Shown one piece after another: positions 1 to 9,774 of a stretch of 64,000 nucleotides of DNA. The position numbers and the translations under genes are program-made. Numbering within the stretch: position 1 is the first letter of the stretch; each line of letters starts with the position of its first letter. The stretch is from Paenibacillus rhizophilus (lineage in GTDB: Bacteria; Bacillota; Bacilli; Paenibacillales; Paenibacillaceae). The notes beneath the pieces were generated by a model. It had not been told where the DNA came from. It ran no database searches and saw nothing but the letters and a program-made list of their open reading frames with translations. The stretch covers positions 186,001 to 250,000 of the forward strand of contig NZ_RQPI01000005.1 of assembly GCF_003854965.1 (NCBI RefSeq), given 5' to 3'.

Positions 1-1133
1 GTCTGAAGCTTGCCGGCCAGGCTGTCCGCGATTTGGCGGATGCGGCGGACCTTGTCGGCGACGCTGCCGAGTTCTTCGTGGTAAACAATGTTTTCGAGCT
101 TGGCGAGCGCATACTCAATCTTAAGCTTCTGATCTTCTTCATAGAAGAACTTCGCATCCGACAGACGGGCGCGCAGCACCTTCTCGTTTCCTTTGGCGAT
201 GGTCTCCAGATGTTCAGCATTTCCGTTGCGCACAGTGACGAAATATGGAAGTAGTTTGCCGCCCTCGTCCAGTACGGGGAAGTACCGCTGATGCTCCCGC
301 ATCGAAGTGATCAGCACTTCCTGCGGAATATTCAGGAAAGCCGGATCGAACGTTCCGAACAGCACCGTCGGCGTTTCCACCAGGAACAGCACTTCTTCCA
401 GCAGGTCGTCCTTGATCGCAATCGTCCAGCTTTTATCGGCAGCAAGTTTGTTGAGTTGTTCAAGTATCAGGGCCTCTCGTTCCTTGACATCGGCAATGAC
501 ATGCTGGGACCGCAGGCTTTCTACATAATCGGCAGGCTGTCCGATGACGGCTTCCTGCCCGAGGAACCGGTGGCCACGGCTGACATTGCCGGTTTTGACG
601 CCCGTAATTTCAAAGTTGATAGGGTCGCTGCCGAACAGCGCAACCAGCCAGCGGATCGGACGAACGAACTTGAAATCATACGCTCCCCAGCGCATATTCT
701 TCGGGAACGTCATCGCGTTTACAATTCCGGTTAGCCCTTCGGCAAGCAGGGAAGAAGTGTCTATACCTTCGCTGTTCTTGGTAGCATAAATATATTCGAC
801 TCCGCCCACTTCCTTAAAAGTGAACTGTTCGGGTGAAACGCCCTGGCTGCGGGCGAATCCAAGGGCCGCTTTGCTCCACTCGCCGGCCGTGTCAAGGGCG
901 ATTTTGCGGGAAGGCCCTTTGACTTCTTCGCTGACATCCGCTTGTCTTTCGGCTACATCCCTTACGAGAACGGCCAGACGCCGCGGCGTTGCGAACGACT
1001 TCACTTCTCCGTGCTCAAGGCGGGAAGCATCCAGCCATTTTGTCATTCTGTCCTGAAGCTGCTCCATCGCCGCCCGGATAAACCGCGCGGGGATTTCTTC
1101 CAGCCCGATTTCAAACAGCAAATCCTTAGCCAA
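1..1133 (-). CDS. glyS: Glycyl-tRNA synthetase beta subunit (partial, N-terminal part)
   Basis: Beta subunit of the alpha2beta2 glycyl-tRNA synthetase, the cytosolic enzyme that charges tRNA-Gly. Only about 377 N-terminal residues are present (the family is usually near 690); the gene runs off the left edge. The start is placed at a TTG at 1133 because the frame then reads [19 protein letters not shown], the conserved family N-terminus. That TTG lies 8 bases inside the end of glyQ, so the subunits are probably translationally coupled. The first ATG (codon 23) would delete the conserved block. Co-transcribed with glyQ under the T-box leader. No frameshift is seen in the part present. Confidence 0.93.
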   Translation of the reverse strand, partial: MAKDLLFEIGLEEIPARFIRAAMEQLQDRMTKWLDASRLEHGEVKSFATPRRLAVLVRDVAERQADVSEEVKGPSRKIALDTAGEWSKAALGFARSQGVSPEQFTFKEVGGVEYIYATKNSEGIDTSSLLAEGLTGIVNAMTFPKNMRWGAYDFKFVRPIRWLVALFGSDPINFEITGVKTGNVSRGHRFLGQEAVIGQPADYVESLRSQHVIADVKEREALILEQLNKLAADKSWTIAIKDDLLEEVLFLVETPTVLFGTFDPAFLNIPQEVLITSMREHQRYFPVLDEGGKLLPYFVTVRNGNAEHLETIAKGNEKVLRARLSDAKFFYEEDQKLKIEYALAKLENIVYHEELGSVADKVRRIRQIADSLAGKLQ

Positions 1134-2013
1134 GCTGAACACCTTCTTTCTTCAGCAGCGGGAAGCCGAGCTTCTCGCGCTCCTCCACGTAAGTCGCCGC
1201 CACCTGGCGGGCCAGATTGCGCACTCTTGTAATAAAACCTGTTCGCTCCGTCACGCTGATTGCGCCCCGGGCATCCAGCAGGTTGAATGTATGCGAGCAT
1301 TTCAGCACATAGTCATAGGCGGGGAATACGAGATGGCGGTCCATCGCCCGGCGCGCTTCCGCTTCATACGTATTGAAGAGACCAAACAGCATGCTCACGT
1401 CCGAAACTTCAAAGGTGTAAGTGGAATGCTCCACCTCCGGCTGATGGAACACGTCGCCATATGTCAAGCCGTCCACCCATTCCAGTTCGAACACGTTCTC
1501 CTTCTCCTGAATATAAGAAGCGAGACGCTCCATGCCATAGGTGATTTCAACCGAAACCGGACTGGTCTCGATGCCGCCCACCTGCTGAAAATAGGTAAAC
1601 TGCGTAATTTCCATTCCATCCAGCCATACTTCCCAGCCGAGTCCCGCGCAGCCAAGCGACGGATTCTCCCAGTTATCCTCGACGAACCGGATATCATGCT
1701 GCAGCGGATCAACGCCAAGCGCCTTCAAGCTGTCCAGATAAATCTCCTGAATGTTATCCGGGGACGGTTTGATAATGACCTGATATTGATGATGCTGATA
1801 CAGACGGTTCGGGTTCTCTCCGTAACGTCCGTCGGAAGGACGGCGGGACGGCTCGACATAGGCGACCTTCCACGGCTCGGGTCCGAGCGAACGCAGGAAT
1901 GTCATCGGGTTCATCGTGCCTGCGCCTTTTTCCGTGTCGTACGGCTGAACGATAATACAGTTCTGTTTCGACCAGAACTCATTCAGCGTCAAAATCATCT
2001 GCTGAAAATTCAT
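1126..2013 (-). CDS. glyQ: Glycyl-tRNA synthetase alpha subunit
   Basis: Catalytic alpha subunit of bacterial-type tetrameric glycyl-tRNA synthetase (glycine + ATP + tRNA-Gly). 295 residues, the usual family length. The N-terminus ([19 protein letters not shown], then [15 protein letters not shown]) and the [20 protein letters not shown] block are family hallmarks. It is the first gene of a glyQS transcript: promoter at 2476-2504, T-box attenuator at 2156-2420, and glyS overlapping its last 8 bases. The start ATG at 2013 follows a leader of roughly 450 bases, so expression should rise when uncharged tRNA-Gly accumulates. Confidence 0.97.
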   Translation of the reverse strand: MNFQQMILTLNEFWSKQNCIIVQPYDTEKGAGTMNPMTFLRSLGPEPWKVAYVEPSRRPSDGRYGENPNRLYQHHQYQVIIKPSPDNIQEIYLDSLKALGVDPLQHDIRFVEDNWENPSLGCAGLGWEVWLDGMEITQFTYFQQVGGIETSPVSVEITYGMERLASYIQEKENVFELEWVDGLTYGDVFHQPEVEHSTYTFEVSDVSMLFGLFNTYEAEARRAMDRHLVFPAYDYVLKCSHTFNLLDARGAISVTERTGFITRVRNLARQVAATYVEEREKLGFPLLKKEGVQLG

Positions 2014-2155
2014 GTTACCGACTCCTTCGCTTTAAGTTTGAGAACTGCCGCAATTCGCGGTTTTTGGGACCGGCGAACTTAACGCCCGGCAAAACGTCTT
2101 GCGATGGAGGCGGTGTTTCTATGCCGGAAGAGAAAAGATTTCCTCTTTCCAGACC

Positions 2156-2420
2156 AAAAAGCTCCCGCCCCCATGCCTGAAATTCAGACATAGGGACGAG
2201 AGCCAATCTATTCTCCCGCGGTTCCACCCTACTTGATTCCGTTCTTCACTGACTGCTGCCGGTGCTGACGAAATCCACTTTTCATGCTGCCGCTCCGCAC
2301 TCCCGGGTGCCGTTTCATGATCGCTGCTTTACCGGGCTCTCACCGTCCCCGGCTCGCTAATTCAAGCAATCGCTCACTACTTTCCCGTTCTACATGCGTG
2401 CCGGCTCAGCCGGCGGCGGC
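2156..2420 (-). promoter_or_regulatory. Glycine T-box riboswitch leader with attenuator of glyQS
   Basis: On the minus strand positions 2230-2217 read AGGGTGGAACCGCG, the canonical T-box antiterminator sequence. Its TGGA should pair with the UCCA end of uncharged tRNA-Gly. Immediately downstream (2204-2156) is a long GC-rich hairpin (GCTCTCG... arm against ...GGGCGGGAGC) followed by TTTTT, the intrinsic terminator that competes with it. Upstream, Stem I features are visible around 2280-2400, including GGGGACGGTGAGAGCCC. A GGC triplet at 2311-2309, inside ACGGCACCC, is the likely specifier codon. Sequence and position both fit a glycine-specific T-box; Stem I boundaries are approximate. Confidence 0.92.
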
Positions 2421-2475
2421 CTTCTCGTTATTTGCCTTTGGTAAGGCATATTTCAACAAGAAGAAACTGTTCCCT

Positions 2476-2504
2476 ATATTAACGGAAAATCCGGCGTTCG
2501 TCAA
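2476..2504 (-). promoter_or_regulatory. SigA-type promoter of glyQS
   Basis: Minus strand TTGACG (2504-2499), a 17-bp spacer, then TAATAT (2481-2476). The -35 box overlaps the stop codon of recO. Transcription would start near 2468, leaving a leader of about 450 nt that contains the T-box. Confidence 0.75.
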
Positions 2505-3256
2505 ATATTGTATTTATCGAGCTGATCCAGAAAATTTTGCGACTTCAGCCGCAGACCCAGCTGGGTATCCATGAACGCCCGCATGATTTTCTTCAACTCT
2601 GTCCGCGTACTCTCCTTGACGTCGACATTGCCCAGACGGGTGAGATCCAGGGCAGCGAACAGACGGAGGAGCTTTAATGCGCGGGGCGAAACCTCCATTG
2701 CCGGCGGATCATTGTGGCGGCAGCTTCGGCACAAAGCGCCGCCCAGCCGGGGACTGAGCAGCAACTCATCTTCCGCCTTCTCCCGCCCGCAGGCAACACA
2801 TGAATCAAGTTGCGGTGCGTAGCCGGCGGCCTGGAGTATTTTCATCTCGAATACATTGATAATAACTCCCGGCTCCTTCCCCTCTTCCAGCGCGTCCAAG
2901 CAGGCTGACAACTGCCGGAACCAAAAGCTTCCCGTCTCCTCATCATGCAGCACCCGATCCAGCAGCTCGCAGGCATAAGAGCCGTAAGCTGCTTTAATCA
3001 GATCTTCCCTGATGGGATGATGGGAGTTCATAATCTCGCCGGAATTCAGCGTACCAAGCCCTCCGTTATTCCTAAAAAAAACATATTGCCCCAACGTAAA
3101 CGGCTGGACCAGGGCAGCATGGCGGCTTTTTACTTTTTTGGCTCCCCGGACGAGAACACCTACTTTACCCGCGTTTTCGGTGCAAAGCGTAATGATTGCA
3201 TTCCCTTCGCCGTAGTCCATACTGCGGATGACGATCCCTTCCACCCTGTGTAGCAT
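2501..3256 (-). CDS. recO: DNA repair protein RecO
   Basis: RecO loads RecA on SSB-coated single-stranded DNA with RecR/RecF in recombinational gap repair. 251 residues from ATG 3256. The N-terminal OB-fold begins MLHRVEGIVIRSMDYGEGN, typical of Bacillales RecO, and a four-cysteine zinc site (CVACG near residue 147 and CRSC about 25 residues later) is intact. A GTG six codons upstream (3274) is in frame but lies in front of the ribosome binding site GGGGGAAGAGG, which is correctly placed for 3256. Located between yqzL and glyQ as in B. subtilis. Confidence 0.95.
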   Translation of the reverse strand: MLHRVEGIVIRSMDYGEGNAIITLCTENAGKVGVLVRGAKKVKSRHAALVQPFTLGQYVFFRNNGGLGTLNSGEIMNSHHPIREDLIKAAYGSYACELLDRVLHDEETGSFWFRQLSACLDALEEGKEPGVIINVFEMKILQAAGYAPQLDSCVACGREKAEDELLLSPRLGGALCRSCRHNDPPAMEVSPRALKLLRLFAALDLTRLGNVDVKESTRTELKKIMRAFMDTQLGLRLKSQNFLDQLDKYNI

Positions 3257-3292
3257 GCCTCTTCCCCCAACCACTCGGCAAGCAACCAGTCT

Positions 3293-3436
3293 TTATTGCG
3301 CTTCTTCGTCATAGACCTGCTCTTCTTCCGCCGGGCTCTCGGCCGCCAGATTCAGCGGTTCTCCCGCTTCCCGGTACAGCAGATAAGCATCGACATCACC
3401 AGTCATTGCAAAATACTTCCACGAAAAATCTCGCAT
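3293..3436 (-). CDS. yqzL: YqzL family small protein
   Basis: A 47-residue protein beginning MRDFSWKYFAMTGDVDAYLL and ending in an acidic tail (EEEQVYDEEAQ). Length, the DF-W-FA-TG-V-DAYLLY pattern and the position between era and recO all match YqzL of the Bacillales, a conserved short protein of unknown function. A purine-rich GGGGGA lies 9 bases upstream of the ATG. Stop TAA at 3295-3293. It may be translated from an era-yqzL-recO transcript, since gaps on both sides are short. Confidence 0.85.
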   Translation of the reverse strand: MRDFSWKYFAMTGDVDAYLLYREAGEPLNLAAESPAEEEQVYDEEAQ

Positions 3437-3539
3437 TCGTATTTATCCCCCTTCGCAAAACACGATGTCTTCACAAAGTAGGATGTGCGATGGAACGGGT
3501 TCTATCCTTGCAATTACTGGCAGTCGATTGTGATGAAGA

Positions 3540-4433
3540 TCACAGGTCTTTATGGAAGCCCAAATCGCGCAGTACGCGTTCATGGTTGCGCCAGTCTTTT
3601 TTCACCTTTACCCAAAGCTCCAGAAACGTCTTGGACCCGAGCAGATTCTCAATATCGGTACGGGCCCTTCTGCCGACTTCCTTCAGCATAGCGCCTTGTT
3701 TGCCGATGATAATCCCTTTTTGCGAATCCCGTTCGACAAAAATTACAGCGGAGATATGCACCACTCCGTTCGGCTCTGCGCGCATATCCTCAATGGCCAC
3801 CGCAATGGAATGCGGCACCTCCTCACGGGTCATGTGCAGAATCTTCTCGCGGATCAGCTCGGCGATAACGAACTGCTCCGGATGGTCGGTCACCTGATCC
3901 TCTGGATAATACTGCGGGCCTTCCGGCAGGTATTTCTGCAATTGGTCCAGCAGTGTATTTACATTGCTCCCTACCTTGGCTGAAATTGGAACGATCTCGG
4001 CAAAATCATGCAGCTTGCTGTACTCCGTGATCAGCGGAAGCAGCGCCTCGGGCTCCAGCTTGTCGATTTTGTTCATCACCAGAATAACAGGCGTCTTGAG
4101 TCCCTGAAGCTGCTCGGCAATAAAACGGTCGCCTCCGCCAAGTCCCTCGGCGGCGTCAATCAGAAACAGCACCGCCTCAACCTCGCCGAGTGTGCTCATC
4201 GCCGTCTGGTTCATGTAATCCCCCAGCTTGGACTGGCGTTTATGGATGCCGGGCGTATCAAGGAAGACGATTTGCGAACCGTTTGTCGTGTAGACTCCGT
4301 GAATCTTGTTGCGGGTCGTCTGCGGCTTATCCGACATGATGGCGATTTTCTGCCCGATGACCTGATTCATCAGCGTCGATTTCCCTACATTGGGTCTGCC
4401 GATAATGGCGACAAAACCCGATTTGAATGACAT
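3540..4433 (-). CDS. era: GTPase Era
   Basis: Essential Ras-like GTPase that binds the 3' end of 16S rRNA and promotes 30S subunit assembly. 297 residues. G1 GRPNVGKS (about residues 12-19), switch region TTRNKIHG, G3 DTPGIH and G4 NKID are intact. A C-terminal KH domain carries the RNA-binding [13 protein letters not shown] loop. Followed after about 100 bases by yqzL and recO. Upstream is a 373-bp non-coding stretch rich in repeats, so era may have its own promoter there, although I could not pick one out. Confidence 0.97.
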   Translation of the reverse strand: MSFKSGFVAIIGRPNVGKSTLMNQVIGQKIAIMSDKPQTTRNKIHGVYTTNGSQIVFLDTPGIHKRQSKLGDYMNQTAMSTLGEVEAVLFLIDAAEGLGGGDRFIAEQLQGLKTPVILVMNKIDKLEPEALLPLITEYSKLHDFAEIVPISAKVGSNVNTLLDQLQKYLPEGPQYYPEDQVTDHPEQFVIAELIREKILHMTREEVPHSIAVAIEDMRAEPNGVVHISAVIFVERDSQKGIIIGKQGAMLKEVGRRARTDIENLLGSKTFLELWVKVKKDWRNHERVLRDLGFHKDL

Positions 4434-4806
4434 ATAATCTCAACCTTTCTAAAATCGTTTTCGATCCTACCTTTCGATCCCCCTAAATCCCCCTTAGCCA
4501 AGGGGGACCCCAAGGGCCCGCCCTCTGGACACCCGGAAATGGGCGTGCCTGCGGCGGTTGGAGTGTAAAAGGGGCATGCCGCGAATGACACGCGTACGTT
4601 CCCTGCGGTCACCCGCTCCGGTTTGCGCCGGAAAGAGCGGTGCGTAGAGTAACGAGCGAGTGTGTACGGAGAGACTCCATGCGGGCAACCGCTGGCGGCT
4701 TCGCCGCTTCGCTTACGCTTGCGCAAACACGTGCGAGCTACTGCGGCGGGGTTCCTTCTACTGCCTGCGGGTAAGCGCTGGCGGCTTCGCCGCTTCGCTT
4801 ACGCAC
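4434..4806. repeat. Non-coding spacer with inverted repeat and duplicated 29-mer
   Basis: A 373-bp stretch between cdd and era with no supportable gene. It holds a perfect short hairpin, TCCCCCTT-AGCC-AAGGGGGA, near 4487-4506, of the type dispersed in many bacterial genomes. A 29-bp sequence (CGCTGGCGGCTTCGCCGCTT followed by CGCTTACGC) occurs identically at 4690-4718 and 4776-4804, 86 bp apart. The second copy ends 2 bp before the cdd stop codon. Composition is unlike the flanking genes. Confidence 0.75.
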
Positions 4807-5547
<741 letters not shown>

Positions 5548-5554
5548 CCGTACT

Positions 5555-5615
5555 AAAAAAGCGGAACAAAGACAAAGATGGCGGAACCGCCCAACGGCTT
5601 ATCCGCCTTTTCCGC
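5555..5615 (-). terminator. Intrinsic terminator after dgkA
   Basis: Minus strand: GCGGAA (5615-5610) pairs with TTCCGC (5566-5561), enclosing further complementary GGCGG/CCGCC segments, and is followed directly by TTTTTT (5560-5555). It closes the yqfC-to-dgkA operon and separates it from cdd. Confidence 0.75.
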
Positions 5616-5634
5616 CTGTAAAGTTGTAGTTCGA

Positions 5635-6030
5635 TTATGACATAAGTGCTGCAATCCAGTCTATCACCGGATGGTAAAAAACATAAATACCCGCGATAAC
5701 GGCAAACGCCGCTGTCAGGAAAACGGCTCCCGCAGCGGTGTCCTTGGCCGCCTTGGCCAAGGGGTGGATTTCCGGAGACACAAGGTCGACTACCGACTCG
5801 ATCGCCGTATTCAGCAGTTCGGCCGCCAGTACAAGCGTGATGGCCAGCAGAAGCAGCATCCAATCGCCCGGCGGGACTCGAAAGAGCGCGGCGAGCAGCA
5901 GAACGAGGACGGCGAAGCCGGAATGCACTCTCATATTCTGTTCGGTCCGGAAGGCCTGTCTGATCCCCTGGGCCGCATACCAAAAGGACTTCCAAAATCG
6001 TTTGGGGCCTGCCGCCGTATTTTTGGGCAT
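5635..6030 (-). CDS. dgkA: Undecaprenol/diacylglycerol kinase (DgkA family)
   Basis: Small integral-membrane lipid kinase. In Gram-positive bacteria this family mainly phosphorylates undecaprenol for cell-wall carrier recycling. 131 residues with three hydrophobic segments (about 38-50, 56-72 and 103-122). The active-site block AAELLNTAIESVVDL, followed by HPLAKAAKDTAAGAV, is intact. Its ATG overlaps the ybeY stop by one base (TGATG), so translation is coupled. Last gene of the yqfC-yqfD-phoH-pgpH-ybeY-dgkA run. Confidence 0.94.
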   Translation of the reverse strand: MPKNTAAGPKRFWKSFWYAAQGIRQAFRTEQNMRVHSGFAVLVLLLAALFRVPPGDWMLLLLAITLVLAAELLNTAIESVVDLVSPEIHPLAKAAKDTAAGAVFLTAAFAVIAGIYVFYHPVIDWIAALMS

Positions 6031-6524
6031 CAGCGGGTCAACCCTACCTGTGACAGCACCTGCTCCTGCTTGCCCATCATTTCTGCCTCGGATGCCTCAT
6101 CCTGATGGTCGTATCCCAGCAAGTGCAGAAATCCGTGCACGAACAAAAAACCCAGCTCCCGCTCCAGCGAGTGGCCGTAATCGTCCGCCTGCTCCTTGGC
6201 ACGGGTGACGGAAATAATGATATCGCCGAGCATATCGGGAATTCCCTCCGACTCCTCCTCGTCCACCTCATAGACGATTTCAGGCTCGTCCTCTCCGGAT
6301 TCGTTCAGTGCGAAGGACAGCACATCGGTGGGGCGATCGATGCCGCGGTACTCCCTGTTCAGCTCATGAATCCGTTCATTGTCGACAAAAGTCAGATCCA
6401 CCTCGCCGCTGCCGACTCCTTCCAGCTTGCCCGCTTTTTCCAGAATGTCTTCCAGCAGCGAGATCAGCCGATCGTCGATTTCCATTTCATCTTGCTCATT
6501 GTTCCAAACCAGCTGCAGGCTCAT
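6030..6524 (-). CDS. ybeY: Endoribonuclease YbeY (rRNA maturation factor)
   Basis: Single-strand-specific zinc endoribonuclease involved in 16S rRNA 3'-end maturation and late 70S quality control. 164 residues. The zinc motif HGFLHLLGYDH (H-x3-H-x5-H) near residue 130 is complete, and the substrate-facing block ELNREYRGIDRPTDVLSFA is conserved. It overlaps pgpH by 4 bases (ATGA) upstream and dgkA by 1 base downstream, so all three are translationally coupled. Equivalent of B. subtilis yqfG. Confidence 0.97.
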   Translation of the reverse strand: MSLQLVWNNEQDEMEIDDRLISLLEDILEKAGKLEGVGSGEVDLTFVDNERIHELNREYRGIDRPTDVLSFALNESGEDEPEIVYEVDEEESEGIPDMLGDIIISVTRAKEQADDYGHSLERELGFLFVHGFLHLLGYDHQDEASEAEMMGKQEQVLSQVGLTR

Positions 6525-8782
6525 GCGTTAACGGCCCCTTCCTCTTTTTTCGGCTTTTTCGCTTCCTCCGGATATTCGATACGCGAATGGAAGATGCCCA
6601 TCACTGTTTCTTTCAGTGTCCGGGCGATAATGTCCAGCTCTTTCAGCGTCAGATCGCATTCGTCGAATTGATGATCGTCCAGCCGGCTCTTGATAATTTT
6701 CTCGATCATCGTCTCCACCTGGTTAACCGTAGGGCTGCGCAAGGAACGGACGGCGGCCTCCACGCTGTCGGCTATGCCGATTACCGCGGATTCCTTGGAC
6801 TGCGCCTTCGGACCGGGGTAGCGGAAATCGTCTTCGGTGAAATCGGGTTCGATGCCTTTTTCCTCCGCCTGTTTCAGCGCCTTATGGTAAAAATAATGCA
6901 GGAACGTAGTGCCGTGATGCTGCTCCGCGATATCTCTAATCGGCTTGGGCAGCTTGTATTCCTTCAGCATCTCCACTCCGTCGCGAGCATGGGCGATAAT
7001 AATCGATTTGCTCAGCTTCGGTTCGATGGAATCATGCGGATTCTCCATATTGTTCTGGTTCTCGATAAAATAGAACGGGCGCTTCGTCTTGCCGATATCG
7101 TGATAATACGAACCGACCCGGCAGAGCAGGCCGTCCGCTCCGATCGCCTCGGCCGCCGCCTCCGACAGATTGCCGACCATTACGCTGTGATGATACGTGC
7201 CCGGCGTTTCCGTCAGCAGCTTGCGCAGCAGCGGATGGTTCGGGTTGGACAGCTCAACAAGCTTGAGCGCAGACAGAATACCGAATGTCGATTCAAAAAA
7301 GGGCATAAGACCGATAACCAGCACAACCGTCAGCAGACCGCCGGCAAAAGCGAAACCGATGGCGTACAACGTATGAATCTGCTGCCATGCGCCGCCCCCG
7401 AGCAAATTGATCATAAAGACAACGAGTGAACCGAACAGGCAGACCATGATGCCGCCCTTAAGCAGCGTCGTGCGATGCCCTGCCCGATGAGTAGCGAATA
7501 CGGCCACATACGATACAACCAGCGCAAAGAAACCAAAATTGAAATCAAAAATCGTATTCTGCTGCACATTCAAAATAATGCTGGCCAATGCGGCAAACAG
7601 AATGGAGCAGAAGTAGGCAAGCGTAATATCCAACAGCAGCGCGACCAGCATCGCCCCGATGGCTACCGGCGCCAGAAACCCCATAAACGGCCGCGTATCG
7701 GTCTGCAGGAACGCCGCCAACCGCAAAGAGATAATCGTAATCAGAAAGACAATCACCAGCATCAGAAGCTGAGAGTTGTTGTATTTGAAGCCGGAAGAGC
7801 CGGAGGTGCCGGACTGCCGGATAAACATCAGCAGGCCAACCGACAGGATTCCCGCGAGCATGAGCAGTCCGAGCTGCGGCCAGTAGTTGATATTGTTGCG
7901 CAAAAGGCCATTTTCGTCCAGCAGCTGATACAGCTCCGGCGTGATGCGTTGGCCTTTGGCCACAAGCACTTCACCCTGCTCAATATATACAGGAGGTGTA
8001 TTCTCACGGGCCTGCACTTCCGCTTCCTTCGTCGCGTCCTCGTCATAGAATTTATTGACCGTAATAGCGGCGCGCGCCAGCTCCTGAACCACTTCCCGGG
8101 CCGTGCGCTGGGTGAGTGAGCTGATGCTGACCTGCTCCGCCACCTTGGCGCGGGCGGCGTTGGCATCGGAAATCTGGTCATTCATCAGCCGGCTGACGAT
8201 ATCCCGGGCCACGGGCTTCATCTCGATGATGTCCTGCGAGGTCAGCCGGGGTATTTTGATATACGTCTCTTCCGGGATGGAATAGGCCTGCTCCTTGATT
8301 ACCTTCTGCATTTCATTCAACAAATTGTCCGAGTAAGCTCCGTTGCTTCGGCTCGACGCTACAAAACCAAGAACGAAATCATTCGCCCTCTGCGGAATCT
8401 CTTCCCGGTAAATGGAAGTCTTGTCGCTTTGGGAAATGGTATCGTCCTGATTGAGGCGGTCGATGCGATCCAGCAGAGAGGTGACGAGGTTCTCCGACCG
8501 GAGCGGGATAATTTGATATTTGGGCTGAACGTTCTCGGCGGCTTGTTCCTGCGCCTTCAGCGTCGCCTTTTTATCCAGAATTTGCATCGGCGCCACAATT
8601 TCCTTGGCACTGTTCGTTTCTTCTTTGATGTCATACCGTTTAGGGAGCAGATCCGGAGACAGACTGAAATAAACCAGAATGCCCAGCAGCAGAAATAGAG
8701 CATAGCGCGTAACGGCGCTATACTTCCATCCGCTCACATTGTATGAGAATCCGCTGAATTTCGACGGTTGATTTGAAGCCAT
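6521..8782 (-). CDS. pgpH: Cyclic-di-AMP phosphodiesterase PgpH (7TM-HD)
   Basis: Membrane HD-type phosphodiesterase that hydrolyses c-di-AMP to pApA, controlling potassium and osmotic homeostasis. 753 residues. N-terminal membrane helix (about 28-44), a large extracytoplasmic 7TM-HD domain (about 50-280), a cluster of membrane helices (about 300-500), then a cytoplasmic HD domain. That domain has YHHSVMVGN and SYYHDIGKTKRPFYF as metal ligands. Equivalent of B. subtilis yqfF and in the same place next to phoH. The window also carries an atypical diadenylate-cyclase-like protein at 56878-59580, the opposite activity, though nothing links them directly. Confidence 0.95.
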   Translation of the reverse strand: MASNQPSKFSGFSYNVSGWKYSAVTRYALFLLLGILVYFSLSPDLLPKRYDIKEETNSAKEIVAPMQILDKKATLKAQEQAAENVQPKYQIIPLRSENLVTSLLDRIDRLNQDDTISQSDKTSIYREEIPQRANDFVLGFVASSRSNGAYSDNLLNEMQKVIKEQAYSIPEETYIKIPRLTSQDIIEMKPVARDIVSRLMNDQISDANAARAKVAEQVSISSLTQRTAREVVQELARAAITVNKFYDEDATKEAEVQARENTPPVYIEQGEVLVAKGQRITPELYQLLDENGLLRNNINYWPQLGLLMLAGILSVGLLMFIRQSGTSGSSGFKYNNSQLLMLVIVFLITIISLRLAAFLQTDTRPFMGFLAPVAIGAMLVALLLDITLAYFCSILFAALASIILNVQQNTIFDFNFGFFALVVSYVAVFATHRAGHRTTLLKGGIMVCLFGSLVVFMINLLGGGAWQQIHTLYAIGFAFAGGLLTVVLVIGLMPFFESTFGILSALKLVELSNPNHPLLRKLLTETPGTYHHSVMVGNLSEAAAEAIGADGLLCRVGSYYHDIGKTKRPFYFIENQNNMENPHDSIEPKLSKSIIIAHARDGVEMLKEYKLPKPIRDIAEQHHGTTFLHYFYHKALKQAEEKGIEPDFTEDDFRYPGPKAQSKESAVIGIADSVEAAVRSLRSPTVNQVETMIEKIIKSRLDDHQFDECDLTLKELDIIARTLKETVMGIFHSRIEYPEEAKKPKKEEGAVNA

Positions 8783-8796
8783 GGTGACAGTCCCCT

Positions 8797-9768
8797 TTAT
8801 TCAAGGTTTTCGGCTGAATGTTCATAAGCAACGATGATTTTCTGCACCAGGGAATGCCGCACTACATCCTGCTCCGCAAAATAAACGAACCCGATATCCT
8901 CAATGGAAGACAAAATCGTATTCGCCTCGATGAGGCCCGATTTCTTTCCCCGGGGCAGGTCGATTTGAGTCACGTCGCCCGTGATTACCATTTTCGAGCC
9001 GAAGCCGAGCCGGGTCAAGAACATCTTCATCTGTTCCGGCGTCGTATTCTGGGCTTCATCGAGAATAATAAACGAGTCGTCAAGCGTGCGGCCGCGCATA
9101 TATGCCAGAGGCGCAATCTCGATCAGTCCGCGCTCCAGCGCCTTGGCTACCTGATCGGGACCCATTACGTCATATAGGGCGTCGTACAGAGGCCGAAGAT
9201 ACGGGTCCACCTTCTCCTGCAGATCTCCCGGCAGAAACCCGAGGCTTTCTCCTGCTTCAACGGCCGGGCGGGTCAGGACAATGCGCTTGACCGATCCTTC
9301 CTTCAGGGCGGAGACGGCCAGCACGACCGCAAGATACGTCTTCCCCGTGCCTGCCGGGCCGATGCCGAATACGATGTCCCGTTTCTTGATCGTCGTTACA
9401 TAATGTTTCTGTCCGATCGTCTTGACCCGGATCGGCTTGCCGCGGAATGTCGTGGTGATTTCACCCTTGAACAGATCCAGCAGCTGATCGGCGCGGAAAT
9501 CCTTAGCCAGCTCTACGGCATACTGCACATCCCGCTCGCTCAGGATATAACCGCTCCGGACAAGGGAGAGCAGCGAATGAAACAGCTGCGCCAGCATGTC
9601 CACTTCCCTTTCCCCGCCGCGCACCGTCAGCTCGGCTTCGCGCGAGTCTATACGAGCGGGAATTTCTCTCTCGATCAGCTTTAAGAATCCGTCCTGCGGG
9701 CCGAAAAGCGCCAGCGCTTCTCCCGCATTTTGCAAAGATATGCTTATACTTGCAGTCTTATCTGACAA
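8797..9768 (-). CDS. phoH: PhoH family ATPase
   Basis: Cytosolic P-loop ATPase of the PhoH/PhoL family, usually found beside ybeY and thought to act in RNA metabolism. 323 residues. Walker A GPAGTGKTYLAV (about 140), the RPAVEAGESLGFLPGD block and Walker B IILDEAQNTTPEQMK are intact. The TGDVTQIDLP sensor follows. Six bases separate it from yqfD upstream and 14 from pgpH downstream, consistent with one operon. The exact biochemical role is not settled for the family. Confidence 0.95.
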   Translation of the reverse strand: MSDKTASISISLQNAGEALALFGPQDGFLKLIEREIPARIDSREAELTVRGGEREVDMLAQLFHSLLSLVRSGYILSERDVQYAVELAKDFRADQLLDLFKGEITTTFRGKPIRVKTIGQKHYVTTIKKRDIVFGIGPAGTGKTYLAVVLAVSALKEGSVKRIVLTRPAVEAGESLGFLPGDLQEKVDPYLRPLYDALYDVMGPDQVAKALERGLIEIAPLAYMRGRTLDDSFIILDEAQNTTPEQMKMFLTRLGFGSKMVITGDVTQIDLPRGKKSGLIEANTILSSIEDIGFVYFAEQDVVRHSLVQKIIVAYEHSAENLE

Positions 9769-9774
9769 ATAGCC

